DNA of 64,000 bases, from contig NZ_CP065546.1 in NCBI RefSeq assembly GCF_015999545.1, positions 1,674,001 to 1,738,000 of the forward strand, written 5' to 3'. Of the stretch, positions 1 to 8,328 are shown piece after piece. Below the pieces are notes generated by a model that did no database searches, was not told the origin of the DNA, and was given only the letters and a program-made list of their open reading frames with translations. This stretch comes from Lysinibacillus sp. JNUCC-52. GTDB lineage: Bacteria; Bacillota; Bacilli; Bacillales_A; Planococcaceae. A program made the translations under genes and the position numbers. The stretch's first letter is position 1. Every line of letters begins with the position of its first letter.

Positions 1-35
1 ATCTAACACTTCCTCTTTTCAATCATTTTTGAGCC

Positions 36-956
36 TTACTCTACTGCTAATTTTGCTTTTAGTATACTTTGTAGATCACCATTATTAAGAATAGCATTGC
101 TGATTGCTTTACCTGTCGGTGTTGCTGCTAAGCCACCACGTGCTGTTTCCTTTAAATTCGGGCTCATCGACTGACCAATACGATACATCGCACCAATAAC
201 TTCATCGCACGGAATACGACTCGTTACACCTGCTAGCGCCATATCTGCTGCAACAAGTGAGTTTGCTGCACCCATCGCATTTCGTTTAACACAAGGCACC
301 TCAACTAATCCAGCTACTGGATCACAAACAAGGCCAAGCATATTTTTCAATGTAATAGCGAATGCTTCTGAACATTGCTGTGGCGTACCACCTGCCATCT
401 CCACGATTGCAGCCGCAGCCATACCAGCAGCTGACCCAACTTCCGCCTGACATCCACCAGCGGCACCTGAAATGGAAGCATTATTTGCTACAACAAAGCC
501 AAATGCACCTGAAGTAAATAAATATCGAATCATTTGTTCACGCGTTGGATTTAGCTTATTTTTCACCGCAAATAAAGTACCTGGCACGACTCCCGCTGAA
601 CCCGCTGTAGGCGTTGCACAAATTGTACCCATTGCAGCGTTTACTTCATTCGTTGCTACGGCTTTACTAACAGCATCTAATAATAAATCGCCTGATAGCG
701 ATTTACCTTGTGCAATATAATTTTGTATTAGTACGGCGTCTCCACCCGTTAAGCCGGTTACAGACTGCACACCTTTTAAGCCTCGCTCAACCGCTTCCTC
801 CATCACCGTTAAGTTTTGGTCCATCTGTTGCATAATTTCTTCTCGAGTTCGTCCACTTATTAACATTTCCTGCTCAATCATAAGCTCAGAAATTAGCTTT
901 TCTTCCTGTTCTGCTCGTTCCACAAGCTCACGTACATTATGGAATAACACTTCCAT
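36..956 (-). CDS. sdaAA: L-serine dehydratase, iron-sulfur type, alpha (catalytic) chain
   Basis: Catalytic chain of the two-subunit L-serine dehydratase, which deaminates L-serine to pyruvate and ammonia in the cytosol. The 306-residue length is normal for the Bacillus alpha chain. Candidate cysteines for the oxygen-labile 4Fe-4S cluster are visible at about C113 (TICATPTAG), C169 (GGCQAEVG), C211 (LVCDPVAG) and C222. The start has a strong AGGGGGG ribosome binding site and lies 12 nt after the sdaAB stop, so the two chains form an operon. Only 35 nt remain to the window edge; recG would be expected next by synteny with B. subtilis but is not in the window. Identification is firm. Confidence 0.95.
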   Translation of the reverse strand: MEVLFHNVRELVERAEQEEKLISELMIEQEMLISGRTREEIMQQMDQNLTVMEEAVERGLKGVQSVTGLTGGDAVLIQNYIAQGKSLSGDLLLDAVSKAVATNEVNAAMGTICATPTAGSAGVVPGTLFAVKNKLNPTREQMIRYLFTSGAFGFVVANNASISGAAGGCQAEVGSAAGMAAAAIVEMAGGTPQQCSEAFAITLKNMLGLVCDPVAGLVEVPCVKRNAMGAANSLVAADMALAGVTSRIPCDEVIGAMYRIGQSMSPNLKETARGGLAATPTGKAISNAILNNGDLQSILKAKLAVE

Positions 957-968
957 AGAGACACCCCC

Positions 969-1631
969 CTAGTTATTAATTCTCGACACTTTCGTAATAT
1001 GTGGTATTAATGAAATTTGCTGAAGTACTTTTTCCTCAATATTTTGATCAATCTCAATGACCATGAGTGCCGTTAAACCACGTTCAATACGGGAAACCTC
1101 CATATGCCCAATATTGACATTGTGCATCGCTAAGCAATTCGCAACATTAGCAATACAGCCAGCACGATCATCGTGAACAACAAGAATGGCTGGCATACCA
1201 CCTGTTAAACGAAGTTTGAAGCCATTGACCTCGCTTACTTCAATTTTTCCGCCACCAATTGAAATGCCGACAATAGACATTTCTCCTTCATCATCACCAA
1301 ACACTAGTCTAGCTGTGTTCGGATGCTCTGTATTCGCTGTTTCTGGAATAAACTCATATTCCAATCCAGCTTTTTCTGCATGTTCAAATGCCGTTTTTAT
1401 TCGTTCATCAAATGTATCAAAATCTAATAAACCACCAATTATCGCTACATCTGTCCCATGCCCTCTATACGTTTCAGCAAATGATCCATAAAGATGAATT
1501 TTCACCCATTTCGGTTGTCTACCAAATAAATCTCTTGCTACACGTCCAATACGCGCTGCACCTGCTGTATGAGAAGAAGATGGACCAATCATAACGGGTC
1601 CAATAATATCAAAAACCGATGTAAACTTCAT
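969..1631 (-). CDS. sdaAB: L-serine dehydratase, iron-sulfur type, beta (regulatory) chain
   Basis: Beta chain of the iron-sulfur L-serine dehydratase. The N-terminal half carries the family signature GPVMIGPSSSHTAGA (about residues 11-25), and the last 70 residues form an ACT domain (AILVVHDDRAGCIANVAN region), the usual amino-acid-sensing module of this chain. It is 220 residues, normal for the family. The gene precedes sdaAA and has its own leader with a candidate promoter and a CodY-like box, so it is separated from the upstream yloU-fakA unit by that unit's terminator. In B. subtilis the genes lie in the same order after yloV (fakA). Confidence 0.95.
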   Translation of the reverse strand: MKFTSVFDIIGPVMIGPSSSHTAGAARIGRVARDLFGRQPKWVKIHLYGSFAETYRGHGTDVAIIGGLLDFDTFDERIKTAFEHAEKAGLEYEFIPETANTEHPNTARLVFGDDEGEMSIVGISIGGGKIEVSEVNGFKLRLTGGMPAILVVHDDRAGCIANVANCLAMHNVNIGHMEVSRIERGLTALMVIEIDQNIEEKVLQQISLIPHITKVSRINN

Positions 1632-1697
1632 ACAAGCACACCCCTCTATTCTATTCGTATAATAATTTATAATTTACTTATATCATGCTTGATAGTT

Positions 1698-1726
1698 ACT
1701 ATAAAAGTAAAGCACTACTTTATCAA
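1698..1726 (-). promoter_or_regulatory. Candidate sigma-A promoter of sdaAB-sdaAA
   Basis: Read on the minus strand, TTGATA (1726-1721) and TATAGT (1703-1698) are separated by 17 nt and face sdaAB, leaving a leader of about 60 nt. The fit to TTGACA-N17-TATAAT is 4/6 and 5/6. The call rests on sequence match and position only. Confidence 0.5.
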
Positions 1727-1739
1727 CTTTCAGAAAATT
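1725..1739. promoter_or_regulatory. CodY-like box upstream of sdaAB
   Basis: The 15-mer AACTTTCAGAAAATT matches the established CodY consensus AATTTTCWGAAAATT at 14 of 15 positions. It overlaps the outer edge of the candidate sdaAB -35 by two bases, a position suited to repression. CodY binding is inferred from the motif alone. Confidence 0.5.
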
Positions 1740-1920
1740 AACACGACTATAATTTATAACGTATTTATATTATTTCTTCTTTGTCCATTCTATAAACACA
1801 CTCTTTCCAACATGCTGATATTCCAGTATTTTCAAAACATCTGTCCTCTGTAGAAATACACAAAACTATCTATTTTGTTTCATTCAAGTAATTTTCTACA
1901 CGTTGTATTCCTTTTACCAT
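1740..1920. other. AT-rich intergenic stretch between fakA and sdaAB
   Basis: The whole gap between sdaAB and fakA is about 350 nt. The right part holds the fakA terminator and the left part the sdaAB promoter. Between them I see no coding region with a ribosome binding site and no RNA gene, only AT-rich sequence with an imperfect inverted repeat around 1849-1901 (GTAGAAATAC facing TTTTCTAC). Confidence 0.5.
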
Positions 1921-1953
1921 AAACAAAAGCAGTACACACATTGTGCACTGCTT
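1921..1953 (-). terminator. Rho-independent terminator of yloU-fakA
   Basis: On the minus strand AAGCAGT pairs with ACTGCTT around an inner CACA/TGTG stem and is followed by TTTTGTTT. It lies about 30 nt past the fakA stop and separates the yloU-fakA unit from sdaAB. Confidence 0.8.
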
Positions 1954-1982
1954 CGCCTACTTGTTAACTCAATCACCTTACA

Positions 1983-3632
1983 TTATTCTACCGAAATAAT
2001 ATATGGGTATAATCCTTGTTTACCGTTAAATAACTCCACTTCTACATCTGGATAGTTGTTTTCGATAAATTGGATTAATTCAGAGGCATTTTCTTCAGAA
2101 GTATCTGCTCCATAAATAACCGTAACGATTTCAGTATTCGCATCTACTAAATCCGTAATTACTTTCTCAGCAGCATCTTTTAATGCTGGTGTAGATAGCA
2201 CAATTTTCCCTTCAGCAAGTGCCATAAAATCGTCTTTATGAATTTCTACGCCATCGATAGACGTATCACGCACTGCATAAGTTACTTGGCCTGTTTTTAC
2301 ATGAGCAAATGCTTCTGTCATTGTTGCTTGGTTATTCTCAACAGTCGCTTCTGGATTAAATGAAAGAATGGCTGCCATCCCTTGAGGAATAGTTTTTGTT
2401 GCTACAACTGCTGCTTCAATATCCAATAGCTCTACAGCTTGTTCTGCTGCCATTACAATATTTTTATTGTTCGGTAAAATGAGTACTTTTTCTGCGCCAA
2501 TTTCCTGAACAGCTTTCACAATGTCTTCAGTTGAAGGATTCATCGTTTGGCCGCCTTCAATAACATAAGAAGCGCCGATTGAGCGTAACAATTCAGCTAC
2601 ACCTTCTCCCATTGCAATCGTTACAATGGCATATGGATGCTTCTCAGCTTTTTTCGCTGGAGTAGATGCTTTGTGATCTTCACCCACAATAGCTGAATGT
2701 TGCTCGCGCATATTATCAACTTTAATTTTAATAAGACTTCCGTATTTTTGCCCCATCGCTAAAACTGCACCTGGTTGCTCTGAATGAATATGCACTTTAG
2801 CAATTTCTTCATCTGAAATAACAAGTAAAGAATCGCCTAGTGGATTTAATTCATTACGGAATTGCTCCTCACTAAATGGCTCTTTTCCTTCTTCCAAACG
2901 AACCATAATTTCCGTACAATAGCCAAATTCAATATCAGCTGTATTCATAAAATCTTGTGCTCTATGATGTTCTGCATTAATTAAATCGTCTAATGTTGCA
3001 TCATTTTTTTTCGGTAAAGGCTCTCCCTTTAAAGAAGCTAAAAAACCTTCATAAACAAATAGCAATCCTTGACCGCCACTATCTACTACACCCACTTCTT
3101 TTAAGACAGGTAAAAGGTCAGGTGTACGCTGTAGTGAAGCCTTTGCTTCTTCAGTAAATGCTTCCATTACAGCGATGATATCGTTTTCACTTTCAGCAAC
3201 TTCAACACCTTTTTTTGCTGCTTCACGCGCAACCGTTAAGATTGTTCCTTCAACTGGCTTCATCACCGCTTTATAAGCAGTATCTACACCAGCTTGAAAT
3301 GCACCAGCGAAAGCTTTTGCATCAACCGCTGCATCTTTTTCCACAAATTTTCCAAAACCTCGGAAAAGTTGTGATAAAATTACACCCGAATTCCCACGTG
3401 CGCCCATTAGTAACCCTTTAGATAAAGCTTGTGCCGTTTTACCAATATGTTCTGATGCTTGTAGTTCCGTTTCTTTTGCACCAGATGTCATCGATAAGTT
3501 CATGTTTGTCCCTGTATCCCCATCTGGTACTGGAAATACATTTAAAGAATCTACATAATTTGCATTTTGATATAGGTGATGGGCACCCATTTGCACCATT
3601 TCAGCAAATTTTAATCCGTCTAAAGACTGCAT
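1983..3632 (-). CDS. fakA: Fatty acid kinase catalytic subunit FakA (YloV, DAK family)
   Basis: ATP-binding subunit of the fatty acid kinase. In the FakA/FakB system it phosphorylates exogenous fatty acids held by FakB proteins and feeds them to PlsX/PlsY. The 549-residue length suits YloV/FakA. The N-terminal dihydroxyacetone-kinase-like domain shows the Mg-ATP motif PVPDGDTGTNM (about residues 34-44) and the loop GARGNSGVILSQ (about 78-89); the C-terminal half is the DegV-like-associated region. It follows yloU after 18 nt with a GAGGAGGAA ribosome binding site, as in B. subtilis. No FakB gene is nearby, which is usual. Confidence 0.93.
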   Translation of the reverse strand: MQSLDGLKFAEMVQMGAHHLYQNANYVDSLNVFPVPDGDTGTNMNLSMTSGAKETELQASEHIGKTAQALSKGLLMGARGNSGVILSQLFRGFGKFVEKDAAVDAKAFAGAFQAGVDTAYKAVMKPVEGTILTVAREAAKKGVEVAESENDIIAVMEAFTEEAKASLQRTPDLLPVLKEVGVVDSGGQGLLFVYEGFLASLKGEPLPKKNDATLDDLINAEHHRAQDFMNTADIEFGYCTEIMVRLEEGKEPFSEEQFRNELNPLGDSLLVISDEEIAKVHIHSEQPGAVLAMGQKYGSLIKIKVDNMREQHSAIVGEDHKASTPAKKAEKHPYAIVTIAMGEGVAELLRSIGASYVIEGGQTMNPSTEDIVKAVQEIGAEKVLILPNNKNIVMAAEQAVELLDIEAAVVATKTIPQGMAAILSFNPEATVENNQATMTEAFAHVKTGQVTYAVRDTSIDGVEIHKDDFMALAEGKIVLSTPALKDAAEKVITDLVDANTEIVTVIYGADTSEENASELIQFIENNYPDVEVELFNGKQGLYPYIISVE

Positions 3633-3650
3633 TCGATTTTGTTCCTCCTC

Positions 3651-4013
3651 TTACTCATTCGCTACACGAACGCCCTGCACAAAGATATTGACAGATTTTA
3701 CGCTCATACCTAATGTTTTATCTACTGTATATTTCACTTTCGATTGTACTTGATAAGCAACTTCCGAAATTTTAGTCCCGTAACTAACAATAATGTACAT
3801 ATCAATATGTAAATCTTCTTCTTGTTGTCGAATTACAACACCTTTTGCAAAGTTCTCTTTACGTAAAATATCAGTTAGACCATCACGAATTTGATGTTTT
3901 GATGCCATGCCAACAATACCGTAGCATTCTATAGCAGCGCCACCAGCAATCTGTGCTAGTACATCAGTTGAAATATCAATTTGGCCGAATTCGTTATTTA
4001 ATTCAATTGACAT
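3651..4013 (-). CDS. yloU: Asp23/Gls24 family envelope stress protein YloU
   Basis: A 120-residue Asp23/Gls24-family protein (DUF322). The family is linked to cell-envelope homeostasis, and the gene almost always sits next to fakA. The alternating hydrophobic core (GGAAIECYGIVGMAS, VDMYIIVSYGTKISEVA-like segments) and the C-terminal KSVNIFVQGVRV strand fit the family. It is the first gene of the yloU-fakA unit, with a GGGGGCA ribosome binding site. The precise biochemical role of the family is unknown. Confidence 0.9.
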   Translation of the reverse strand: MSIELNNEFGQIDISTDVLAQIAGGAAIECYGIVGMASKHQIRDGLTDILRKENFAKGVVIRQQEEDLHIDMYIIVSYGTKISEVAYQVQSKVKYTVDKTLGMSVKSVNIFVQGVRVANE

Positions 4014-4048
4014 AGAAATGCCCCCTTGGCTCTTTTTGACTAAATTCT

Positions 4049-4078
4049 ATTGTACCACTTTGGGTATACATTAGGCAA
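4049..4078 (-). promoter_or_regulatory. Candidate sigma-A promoter of yloU-fakA
   Basis: On the minus strand TTGCCT (4078-4073) and TACAAT (4054-4049) are spaced by 18 nt, about 40 nt before the yloU start. An 18-bp inverted repeat (AGGCAAC-CTAA-GTTGCCT, 4073-4090) covers the -35 hexamer and could be an operator; no regulator is recognised for it. Confidence 0.5.
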
Positions 4079-4253
4079 CCTAAGTTGCCTTGAAAGCGCT
4101 TTGTGTCAACGTTTTTAGCGATTCATTCCAATCTTCATCGTTCACACTATTTGTTTTGAACTTATGTTTATCTACTCTTACCTCTAGCTTTGCCTGAAGT
4201 TATTCTGTCGAAACCTATTCAAACTACTATTCATCGAATATCTTTTCCAAGCA

Positions 4254-4285
4254 TAAAAAAAGCTGATGTAATTATACATCAGCTT
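4254..4285 (-). terminator. Rho-independent terminator after rocB
   Basis: On the minus strand an 11-bp perfect stem (AAGCTGATGTA, loop TAAT, TACATCAGCTT) is followed by a run of seven T. It lies about 70 nt past the rocB-like stop and ends the permease-rocB transcript. Confidence 0.85.
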
Positions 4286-4293
4286 CAGGCGTA

Positions 4294-4315
4294 AATTGTT
4301 TGAGTGCCTGGCACT
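4294..4315. repeat. Copy 1 of a 22-nt motif with palindromic core AGTGCCTGGCACT
   Basis: The palindromic core AGTGCCTGGCACT (4303-4315) plus nine flanking bases recurs at 10991-11012 with one mismatch. This copy is intergenic, between the rocB-like stop and its terminator; the other lies inside thiN. Confidence 0.6.
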
Positions 4316-4355
4316 GCCATAGGACACCGCCATCTCCGTTTTGTGGATCAAATTA

Positions 4356-5960
4356 TCAATATAAGCTTTTAATTAATGTTTCAATCATAACAGGCATTTC
4401 TTTAAATGCGCTATCCACATGTAACCGTTCCGTCTTTTGATGTGCGTCTTTGCCGAATGGGCCAACATTTAGCACGGGTCCTTGCAAGTCAGCCATCGCT
4501 TCAAATGGAATACTATACGTCTCACCATAAACAGGCGTGTTTCGCTCAAATGCAGTCCAACCGTTTGAGTCATCTGTGTAATTTACATAACTTAAATCAC
4601 AAATACCATTGAAATAATGAATTTGCTCAATTTCAATATCAAACGTTTTAGCTGTTTTCTTCATTAATTCGATAGATTCCTTTACTAGCGGATGATCTGA
4701 TGAATTGATTGCAGGATAATATGGTGGTGCATACAACAGCACAGTTGCTGGTGTTAGCTCCTGACATCGAATCATTAATTGATCGACAATACGAATCGAT
4801 TTTTCACGATCATCCCACGATGTATTTTCTATAACTTGCTTTTTAATGTGGTTCACTTCTTCAGCACCAAGTTTATTTATGGCATGCTCTAACACTGTTT
4901 CGTATCGAAGTACTCTTACTTCACCAACACCTTGCACTTTTTCACGCGCACAAATTTTATTATATTGCGTGTTACAAGCGGCCATTGCCTCCAATGCGAC
5001 TTGTTCAAAAATTTCCATTACCTCTGTTGCTGTACGCTTCAACAAAAATACATTGTAAAGCGCAGCTGCACGATATGGTGTTTGTGTCGAATACTCCATT
5101 TTTAAATCTTTTAATTGTAATGATACAGGGAGTGGTGTGCTTTCGCCTAAATCCGTTTCACTGAACACTGGATTCCATTCCATATGCTGCGTCATATAGG
5201 ATGCAATATAGTTGGCTGTCATGCCTTTTAACGGTTCACCTACATGCGTTTCTTTCCCATAAAATAAAGCTGCTGGCATAATTTTCCCTATTGTACCCGA
5301 ATAAATATATTCATTTATATCCGAAGGTCCTTGCGAGAACGATGGCTCACTATTTAAAAATAACTTATAGGTTAACCCATATTGTTCACGTAGTCTGACT
5401 AGCTCAACTACTGCTGCACGCATACCAGCTGAGTTCACTTCTTCATCTGGTACCGCTGTTAAAATAAGATTGATAGGCCATTGTTCAATACTTGCTTTCT
5501 CTATCAATTGCATATGCAATGCAAGTCCCATTTTCATATCCATTGTTCCACGACCAAATAAATAATTGCCCGATTCTAAATCTATTCTTGCCGCTTCTGG
5601 TAAATCTTTTTTATATTTTGGCTCCATTAGTTTGCTCGTTAATTCTTCTGGGCGACAAGCAAATGGCTCAAGCTCTCCATATTCCTCCGTATGAACAGTA
5701 TCAAAGTGACTAATAAGCACTACCGTTTCTGTTGCCGTCGGATGCTTGTACAATGCTGTTACCGCATGGCGACCTAGCCCTGCATCATGTAGTTCTATAT
5801 AGTTAGGATTGTCTTGAAAATAAGAAAGCGTTTGCAATGTGTCTCTTAATTTATAGGCAAATTCATTTTCGCCTGGTGTTAATGTTCTGCTTTCCCAGCT
5901 AACAATTTCACATAATAATGCCCGAAGATTTTTCGGCGTATTCCATAAATATTTACTCAT
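4356..5960 (-). CDS. rocB: RocB-like M20-family hydrolase (arginine utilisation)
   Basis: A 534-residue M20-fold metallohydrolase resembling Bacillus RocB, a protein of the arginine utilisation regulon whose chemistry I cannot state from sequence. Zn-site motifs of the M20 fold are visible: SHFDTVHTE (about 83-91), FGRGTMDMKMG (about 134-144), AVPDEEVNSAGM (about 169-180) and a C-terminal GPFGKDAHQKTE with the last His. The length and the spread of motifs are longer than in small M20 peptidases, as in RocB. It follows a RocE-like permease after 53 nt and shares its transcript. With two guanidine hydrolases next door that would yield citrulline or a similar product, a role downstream of those is plausible but is inference. 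Confidence 0.85.
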   Translation of the reverse strand: MSKYLWNTPKNLRALLCEIVSWESRTLTPGENEFAYKLRDTLQTLSYFQDNPNYIELHDAGLGRHAVTALYKHPTATETVVLISHFDTVHTEEYGELEPFACRPEELTSKLMEPKYKKDLPEAARIDLESGNYLFGRGTMDMKMGLALHMQLIEKASIEQWPINLILTAVPDEEVNSAGMRAAVVELVRLREQYGLTYKLFLNSEPSFSQGPSDINEYIYSGTIGKIMPAALFYGKETHVGEPLKGMTANYIASYMTQHMEWNPVFSETDLGESTPLPVSLQLKDLKMEYSTQTPYRAAALYNVFLLKRTATEVMEIFEQVALEAMAACNTQYNKICAREKVQGVGEVRVLRYETVLEHAINKLGAEEVNHIKKQVIENTSWDDREKSIRIVDQLMIRCQELTPATVLLYAPPYYPAINSSDHPLVKESIELMKKTAKTFDIEIEQIHYFNGICDLSYVNYTDDSNGWTAFERNTPVYGETYSIPFEAMADLQGPVLNVGPFGKDAHQKTERLHVDSAFKEMPVMIETLIKSLY

Positions 5961-6013
5961 ATTTAAAATCTCCTTTATTCGATAAATGCTTTTCCTATAT
6001 CAGGAGCATTTCA

Positions 6014-7435
6014 TTATGAATTTATTTTTGCCGTCTCCTCAATTTCTGAAGAAACTGTACTTACTTTACTCAATTTCAGTTTATAAAATAGCAGACAAGC
6101 TATAAAGAACCCTATACCGTATAGTAAACCGATTCGTTGAGTTGGATCGAACGCTAAAAACACGAGAATAATGATACAAAAGACAATACAAAATAGTGGA
6201 ATTAACGGGTATAGTGGCGTTTTAAATTTCAAATCTGCCACATTGCCTCCCCCTTTAACATAACGATATCGGAACATTAATTGGGACATCGCAATACCCA
6301 TCCAAGAAATCGTTACCGAAATTCCCGCAATCGACATGAGCAACACAAATACTGCATCTGCTTCCATGACACTTGTTAATAAAGATAGCAGCGAGAATAG
6401 CATAGTGAAAATAAGCGCATTTAATGGCACCTTGTTTTTTGTTAAACGTCCAAAGTATTTTGGAGCCATTCCTTCTTTTGACATCGACCATAGTAATCGT
6501 GTTGATGCATAAAGGCATGAATTTCCTACAGATAATATTGCTGTCAAAATAACGAAGTTCATTATGCCAGCTGCATATGGTACACCAGCAATTTTCATCA
6601 ATGTTACAAATGGACTTTCCAGTAGCCCAAGCTCAGATGATGGGAAAATCGCAGAAAGCACAATAATTGAAGCAATATAAAATACTATGATTCTAAAAAG
6701 GATTGTCCGTATTGCTCTTGGAATGTTTTTCTCTGGATTTTCTGTTTCACCAGCAGCTATACCTACCAGCTCGGAGCCTTGATAAGAGAAAATAACATTC
6801 ATCATCGTTACAAAAATAATCGCGATACCAGCAGGGAATAATCCTGTCGGTGCTAAATTTGTTAAATGCGGAGCTGGACGATCAGCCAGAGGGATCCAGC
6901 CAAATATTGCAGCGGCACCAATAATAATAAAGGCAATTACGGCAACTACTTTAATGCTCGCAAACCAGAACTCTGCCTCTGCAAAACCTTTCGTTGTTAA
7001 GGCGTTTAATGTAAACAAAAGCACCATGAAGACCGCACACCATATCCAAATAGGTACATTTGGGAACCAATGTTGCATTAATATCCCTGCTGCGGTAAAC
7101 TCCACCCCTGCGGTGGCGGCAGAACCTACAAAGTACATCCATCCTAAAGAAAAGCCTGCTGAGGGACTAATAAAACGTGTTGCATATGTTTGGAAAGAGC
7201 CTGTTACAGGCATATACACTGCCAATTCTCCTAAACAGTTCATTACCATATATAAAATAAAACCGCCAAACAAATAGCCAATTAATGCGCCACCAGGGCC
7301 TGCTTGATTGATTGTATAACCTACATTTAAAAATAACCCTGTCCCAATCACTCCACCTAGTGATAGCATCAATAAATGTCGACTCTTCATAGAGCGTTTC
7401 AATACATTATTATGCTGTTGTTCCCCTTTGCTCAA
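6014..7435 (-). CDS. APC-family amino acid permease (RocE/RocC-like)
   Basis: A 473-residue integral membrane protein with about 12 hydrophobic segments and the APC-family start signature SLGGVIGTGLFLNVG (about residues 25-39). The context argues for uptake of arginine, ornithine, citrulline or a methylated arginine, but specificity cannot be read from sequence. The start is a TTG codon behind GGGGAAACACT; no ATG downstream has a comparable ribosome binding site until after the first membrane segment begins. It is followed by the rocB-like gene. A weaker CodY-like sequence (7472-7486, three mismatches) lies about 40 nt upstream. Confidence 0.85.
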   Translation of the reverse strand: MSKGEQQHNNVLKRSMKSRHLLMLSLGGVIGTGLFLNVGYTINQAGPGGALIGYLFGGFILYMVMNCLGELAVYMPVTGSFQTYATRFISPSAGFSLGWMYFVGSAATAGVEFTAAGILMQHWFPNVPIWIWCAVFMVLLFTLNALTTKGFAEAEFWFASIKVVAVIAFIIIGAAAIFGWIPLADRPAPHLTNLAPTGLFPAGIAIIFVTMMNVIFSYQGSELVGIAAGETENPEKNIPRAIRTILFRIIVFYIASIIVLSAIFPSSELGLLESPFVTLMKIAGVPYAAGIMNFVILTAILSVGNSCLYASTRLLWSMSKEGMAPKYFGRLTKNKVPLNALIFTMLFSLLSLLTSVMEADAVFVLLMSIAGISVTISWMGIAMSQLMFRYRYVKGGGNVADLKFKTPLYPLIPLFCIVFCIIILVFLAFDPTQRIGLLYGIGFFIACLLFYKLKLSKVSTVSSEIEETAKINS

Positions 7436-7492
7436 AGTGTTTCCCCATTTCCATATGTTGTCATTATATTAAATATTCAGATATTTAGAGGA

Positions 7493-7533
7493 TTAAAACA
7501 CCCAATCAATTTTTCCCCTACAAATTGATTGGG
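7493..7533 (-). terminator. Terminator between the DDAH unit and the permease
   Basis: On the minus strand CCCAATCAATTT pairs perfectly with AAATTGATTGGG (12 bp) around an 9-nt loop and is followed by TGTTTTAATC. It starts 15 nt past the DDAH stop, so the hydrolase pair and the permease-rocB pair appear to be separate transcripts. Confidence 0.8.
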
Positions 7534-7548
7534 CATATATACATTTAA

Positions 7549-8310
7549 TTAAAAACGAAGGGATAAGCAGCTCAAGCCGCCGTCATGTTTTCTAAACTCA
7601 GACATTTCAAGTTCAATTGTTTTATAACCTAAATCATTTAATTTACGATTTGTGTCAGGGTAACCTGCTGGAATAATGATATAATCATTTACTTGAATAC
7701 AGTTCGCTGAATATTCATCTTCTTGTGGAATAACAATTTTCTCATATGATGCAAAAGTAGGGTGATCGATAAACTCTCCTGCAACGACCATACGATTTTG
7801 TCCAACGTAAGCGATTCCCGTTTTTAAATGGAAGAATTCTTTTAATGGAATAATCGTAGCTTCATAACCTTCTTTTTCTACGATTTCTTTGAATTGTCGT
7901 GCACCTTCCTCGTTTGTACGATCAGAAATACCTACATAAAATTTCTTTTCTGCTTGTAAAACATCCCCACCATCAAGAGTTCCTGGTGCTTCGATATAAT
8001 AAAGTTTGTCATAGAATTTTTTAACTGCAGGTTCGATATCTTCAATTTCGCGATTGCGTGCATCTGCTCCTGGATTTGTAATAATAGCAAATTCAGAAGT
8101 TAGTACTGCCGTATCTTCTACAAAAGTAGCGTCAGGGAATGCTTCATCTGCAGCTAGTTGTGTAACTTCTACGCCACATTTTTTTAAAGCTTCTACATAC
8201 TGTACGTGCTGTTCAAATAATTTTTCTAAAATAGGTTTTCCTAGATCACTCGTTGTTAAACCGTTTACAAAGCTGTTACCTGGATTTTTCACAATGACAT
8301 TTTTAAACAT
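7549..8310 (-). CDS. Dimethylarginine dimethylaminohydrolase-like enzyme (DDAH)
   Basis: A 253-residue pentein-fold hydrolase that aligns end to end with DDAH. The established reaction converts N-omega-methylated arginines to citrulline plus methylamines. Visible hallmarks are FVEDTAVL (about 63-70, substrate Glu/Asp), TLDGGDVL (about 111-118), VGISDRTNEEGA, HLKTG with the catalytic His (about 159) and GGLSCLSLRF with the catalytic Cys near the C terminus. It lies 18 nt after a second hydrolase of the same fold, in one unit, with an AAGGAGACG ribosome binding site. The related arginine deiminase activity cannot be fully excluded, but the compact length and the C-terminal motif favour DDAH. 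Confidence 0.85.
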   Translation of the reverse strand: MFKNVIVKNPGNSFVNGLTTSDLGKPILEKLFEQHVQYVEALKKCGVEVTQLAADEAFPDATFVEDTAVLTSEFAIITNPGADARNREIEDIEPAVKKFYDKLYYIEAPGTLDGGDVLQAEKKFYVGISDRTNEEGARQFKEIVEKEGYEATIIPLKEFFHLKTGIAYVGQNRMVVAGEFIDHPTFASYEKIVIPQEDEYSANCIQVNDYIIIPAGYPDTNRKLNDLGYKTIELEMSEFRKHDGGLSCLSLRF

Positions 8311-8328
8311 TTTTATTCGTCTCCTTTT

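Noticed and set aside
1..35. Start of recG at the left edge
   Set aside because: Synteny predicts recG here, but the 35 nt available contain only a short frame ending in a stop and a possible ribosome binding site, so no recG coding sequence can be shown.
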